Assembly: GCF_003387355.1 (NCBI RefSeq)
Contig: NZ_QUNH01000004.1
Span: forward strand, 1-64,000
DNA: 64,000 bases
Origin: Winogradskyella sediminis
Lineage (GTDB): Bacteria > Bacteroidota > Bacteroidia > Flavobacteriales > Flavobacteriaceae
Direction: 5' to 3'
This document shows positions 62,801 to 64,000 of this stretch, in pieces. The notes under the pieces are model-generated. The model saw only the letters and a program-made list of their open reading frames with translations. It was not told the DNA's origin and did no database searches. The translations under genes were made by a program, and so were the position numbers. Within the stretch, counting starts at the first letter, position 1. Each line of letters starts with the position of its first letter.

Positions 62801-64000
62801 TGTCTCGGAAGGTGGTTGTTTCAATTTCTAAATCGGTTTTAGGGTAAGGTACATTTACTGTAAAACTTTGAGATGTAAAGGCATTGAAAGCGGCAAATGA
62901 TGTATGAATTGCAAAACCACCTAAATCGCTTTCTAAAACAGGAATCGATATGTTTTTTTTAGAATTGTTGAGTTCAACTAATTGCGTCATTATAATCTTA
63001 CCTCCTTTTTCAATTTCAACAGTAATTGTGATATTTTTTGCAGCAGAACCTAAAGTTAATTTTGCTATGGAATTAATGTCATAACTATCTTTATCTAATT
63101 GCGCTTTATATAACTGGTTATCAGCAATGGTTTTATCGGTATCACTAAAAAGTGATGTGAAAATCTGGTCGGTTACTGTTTGTCCAAACTTATCTTTGCT
63201 TTCTGCAACAATAATGTACTGGCCAGAATTCCATTTATTAAGCTTTTTAAGCGTTATGGTTTTGTCTTTTTCAGTATCGAATTCGGTGCTAAAAACTTCG
63301 TCGCCTTTTGTCCAATTGGTCAATTCATCTTCATTGTCATACGGGTCGTTCGGGAATAATTTAACAAATTCGTCTTTAGAAAGTGTTTGGTAATCTGGCG
63401 CTTGCCAAGGTCTAGGTCTTAAAACACGATTGGGAGCGTTGAGTTTATAGATTTTTAATTTTCCTTTAGCAGGTGCAAATTGCCCATTAAGGTTTAACGA
63501 AGCTAAACTGAGTTCTATCTCTTTTTGTGTTTTGTCTATGTTTTGAGGAGCATCAATATGAAGTGTCAGGGCATGATAACCTACATATACATTGGTTGAT
63601 GTTGAACGTGTTTCTCCATTAATATCCGTAACATCTGCAGTAATTTCATAATTAAAAACGGGTAGGTTGTCCTTTGATACACTATCGTCTGGAAGGGCTT
63701 TAAACGCAATCTCAAATTCCCCTTTAGCATTGGTTTTGGTCTCTCCAAAAGTGATTTCTTGAGCTTCTGCATTAAAATAGGGGCGTCTCCAATAATACCA
63801 ACTTGGGAAACGTACATATCGTTTTACACGGTACACCACTTTGGCATCTGTAATGTTACTGCCAGCAAAAGCGATTGCCGTTCCGTTTACGATGATGCTG
63901 TCATTTACTTTATACGTTTCAGTAATAGGTTGAAACTCTGGCTTAAATTTTGGTCGCTTGTATTCTTCAACCGAAAAATTGGTGTAACCATAAGTTTCAG
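59877..64000 (-). CDS. Alpha-2-macroglobulin family protein (5' end beyond the window)
   Basis: At least 1374 residues are encoded, and the frame stays open to the right edge; the GTG at 63839 is an internal valine codon. The first visible residues, with FSVEEYKRPKF, belong to a macroglobulin MG domain. The bait region is followed by TAPEALTKWKLQLLAHTK, and the thioester site appears as CNEQ (codons 61518-61529) within a PYDCNEQTFSRYYAN block, then an alpha-helical complement-like domain. Bacterial macroglobulins trap proteases in the periplasm or at the surface. Two 16-bp hairpin repeats lie inside the gene. A signal peptide would be outside the window. Confidence 0.9.
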   Translation of the reverse strand, partial: ETYGYTNFSVEEYKRPKFKPEFQPITETYKVNDSIIVNGTAIAFAGSNITDAKVVYRVKRYVRFPSWYYWRRPYFNAEAQEITFGETKTNAKGEFEIAFKALPDDSVSKDNLPVFNYEITADVTDINGETRSTSTNVYVGYHALTLHIDAPQNIDKTQKEIELSLASLNLNGQFAPAKGKLKIYKLNAPNRVLRPRPWQAPDYQTLSKDEFVKLFPNDPYDNEDELTNWTKGDEVFSTEFDTEKDKTITLKKLNKWNSGQYIIVAESKDKFGQTVTDQIFTSLFSDTDKTIADNQLYKAQLDKDSYDINSIAKLTLGSAAKNITITVEIEKGGKIIMTQLVELNNSKKNISIPVLESDLGGFAIHTSFAAFNAFTSQSFTVNVPYPKTDLEIETTTFRDKLQPGQDETWSFKIKGPKGDKFAAELLASMYDASLDEFRAHSWKFSPINNPYYYANINKNSRQSFGHTSFRVINQFNTIASYPYQDYDQLNWFGLYFGYGNTRVRRMLSRAPEATLAEYKNTPEEELIFMEDSVGNVSVKRTDFGIDYMESDSDKAIAFKSKTESSGFNVTGVKTKKESIDLDNIQIRTNLNETAFFLPQLQTDKDGNVSFNFTAPEALTKWKLQLLAHTKTLESAISRLETVTQKELMVLPNAPRFLREGDVITISTKIANLTEKELSGLAQLVLTDVVTGKDISKQLVWSSAVETSSDYKNFTVNAKGNTQVSWQLKIPQGLQAVQYKVIAKAGDFSDGEQNALPVLSNRMLVTETLPMWIRSNETKTFTLDKLKDNTSSTLTNHQLTLEMTSNPAWYAVQALPYLMEYPYDCNEQTFSRYYANALAQHIVKSNPRIEAVFNQWKSTDALLSNLEKNQELKSLLIQETPWLRDAQSETEQKKRIALLFDLNKMTNELQSAIRKLETNQHASGAWPWFNGGRDNRFITQHIIAGFGHLKQLNVSSSAVEKSTIHNAVRYLDAQFIQEYKDIRKYNKDVDLSKDHLSHTQLHYLYTRSFYPEIETSSEVQKIMDYYQGQIQKYWLSRSLYAKGLMALTMHRTGDAKTAGKIIKSLKENSITSDELGMYWKSNTNSWHWYQAPVETQALMVEVFSEVGSSIQSEEKNLEDIDNLKIWLLKNKQTNRWKTTKATTEAVYALLLQGSDWLSATEQVDVKVGRETISPETLDNVKVEAGTGYFKTSWTGSEITPEQADVTITKKGEGIAWGVLYWQYFEDLDKITSAETPLKLSKKLFLKSNTDKGEEITEITSNTELKVGDLIRVRIELRTDRTMEFVHLKDMRAAGLEPINVLSQYKWQDGLGYYESTKDAATNFFMDYLPKGIYVFEYDLRVNNAGDMSNGISTIQSMYAPEFSSHSEGVRITVD
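61131..61146. repeat. 16-bp GC-rich hairpin repeat inside the macroglobulin gene, copy 1
   Basis: TCTCGACTGCGCTCGA, identical to copy 2 at 61883-61898. TCGA at 61133-61136 pairs with TCGA at 61143-61146. Outside, CT on the left and AG on the right are complementary. On the coding strand it encodes part of the peptide SSAVE. Confidence 0.75.
61883..61898. repeat. 16-bp GC-rich hairpin repeat inside the macroglobulin gene, copy 2
   Basis: Same 16 bp as copy 1, here flanked by GG and CC, which are again complementary although different from copy 1. It is in the same frame and also encodes SSAVE. At 10 G/C of 16 it stands out from its AT-rich surroundings. Confidence 0.75.

Noticed and set aside
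1..64000. CRISPR array, insertion sequence or prophage
   Set aside because: No regularly spaced direct repeats, transposase or phage structural genes were found. The closest repeat structures are the lipoyl duplication, the tRNA pair and the two 16-bp hairpins.

Overview
The window is about 33 % GC (estimated by eye) and reads as a chromosomal segment of a marine-type member of the Flavobacteriaceae (Bacteroidetes/Bacteroidota). The reasons are: gliding/type IX secretion genes (gldJ, porU, porV); several secreted proteins with C-terminal type IX sorting domains; single-chain GcvP; NhaD; a PafA-like phosphatase; TAnnTTTG promoter boxes instead of E. coli-type -10 boxes; and A-rich rather than GGAGG leader regions. 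The genus cannot be fixed from the sequence. Coding density is high. I see no insertion sequence, prophage, integrase or CRISPR array.

Layout. 1-11057: PIF1-like helicase with HRDC domain, acyl-CoA dehydrogenase, anmK, Glu/Leu-type amino acid dehydrogenase, nhaD, then exbB-exbD-tonB-folC. 11058-11384: a strong promoter, two near-identical tRNA-Val(TAC) genes with different acceptor stems, and two terminators. 11385-20011: murF and gldJ on the minus strand, porU and porV on the plus strand, which is the type IX secretion/gliding block. 20092-25050: cytidine deaminase, pyruvate dehydrogenase E1-alpha and E2, an M28 lipoprotein peptidase and an SDR. 25058-30508: cbpM/cbpA chaperone pair and a 1345-residue secreted protein that joins an FG-GAP/ASPIC-UnbV module to a vanadium-haloperoxidase-type domain. 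30746-38017: SprT-like protein, mannose-1-phosphate guanylyltransferase, DUF389 membrane protein, MlaF/MlaE-like ABC transporter, PafA-like phosphatase, membrane-anchored endonuclease. 38014-43505 (minus): glycosyltransferase, methyltransferase, KAS III-like enzyme, gcvP.

43627-52324: a UbiA-like membrane protein, then a long minus-strand run: M3 peptidase, a LAS-type metallopeptidase candidate, a GbsR/MarR regulator, a DCC-family protein, a TIGR01777 oxidoreductase, an ECF sigma factor and a small anti-sigma-like protein, with purK-purE further upstream. 52493-64000: a fused hypoxanthine phosphoribosyltransferase-adenylate kinase, obgE, a potassium channel, two small envelope proteins, an M64 peptidase with a lipoprotein partner, an SDR, and a large alpha-2-macroglobulin gene that runs off the right edge.

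Most of the window is conserved housekeeping. The least ordinary signals are: (i) two copies of an ACTTTCA-N8-TGAAAGT inverted repeat flanking the GbsR/MarR gene, which predict an autoregulated module with the DCC/TIGR01777/ECF-sigma genes; (ii) the haloperoxidase fusion; (iii) the in-frame hpt-adk fusion; (iv) two 16-bp hairpin repeats inside the alpha-2-macroglobulin gene whose flanking base pairs differ but stay complementary; (v) an orphan promoter/terminator pair predicting a small RNA next to purE; (vi) three genes whose promoter box ends 4-5 nt before the start codon, suggesting leaderless mRNAs. All names come from motif recognition by eye; no database search was run.
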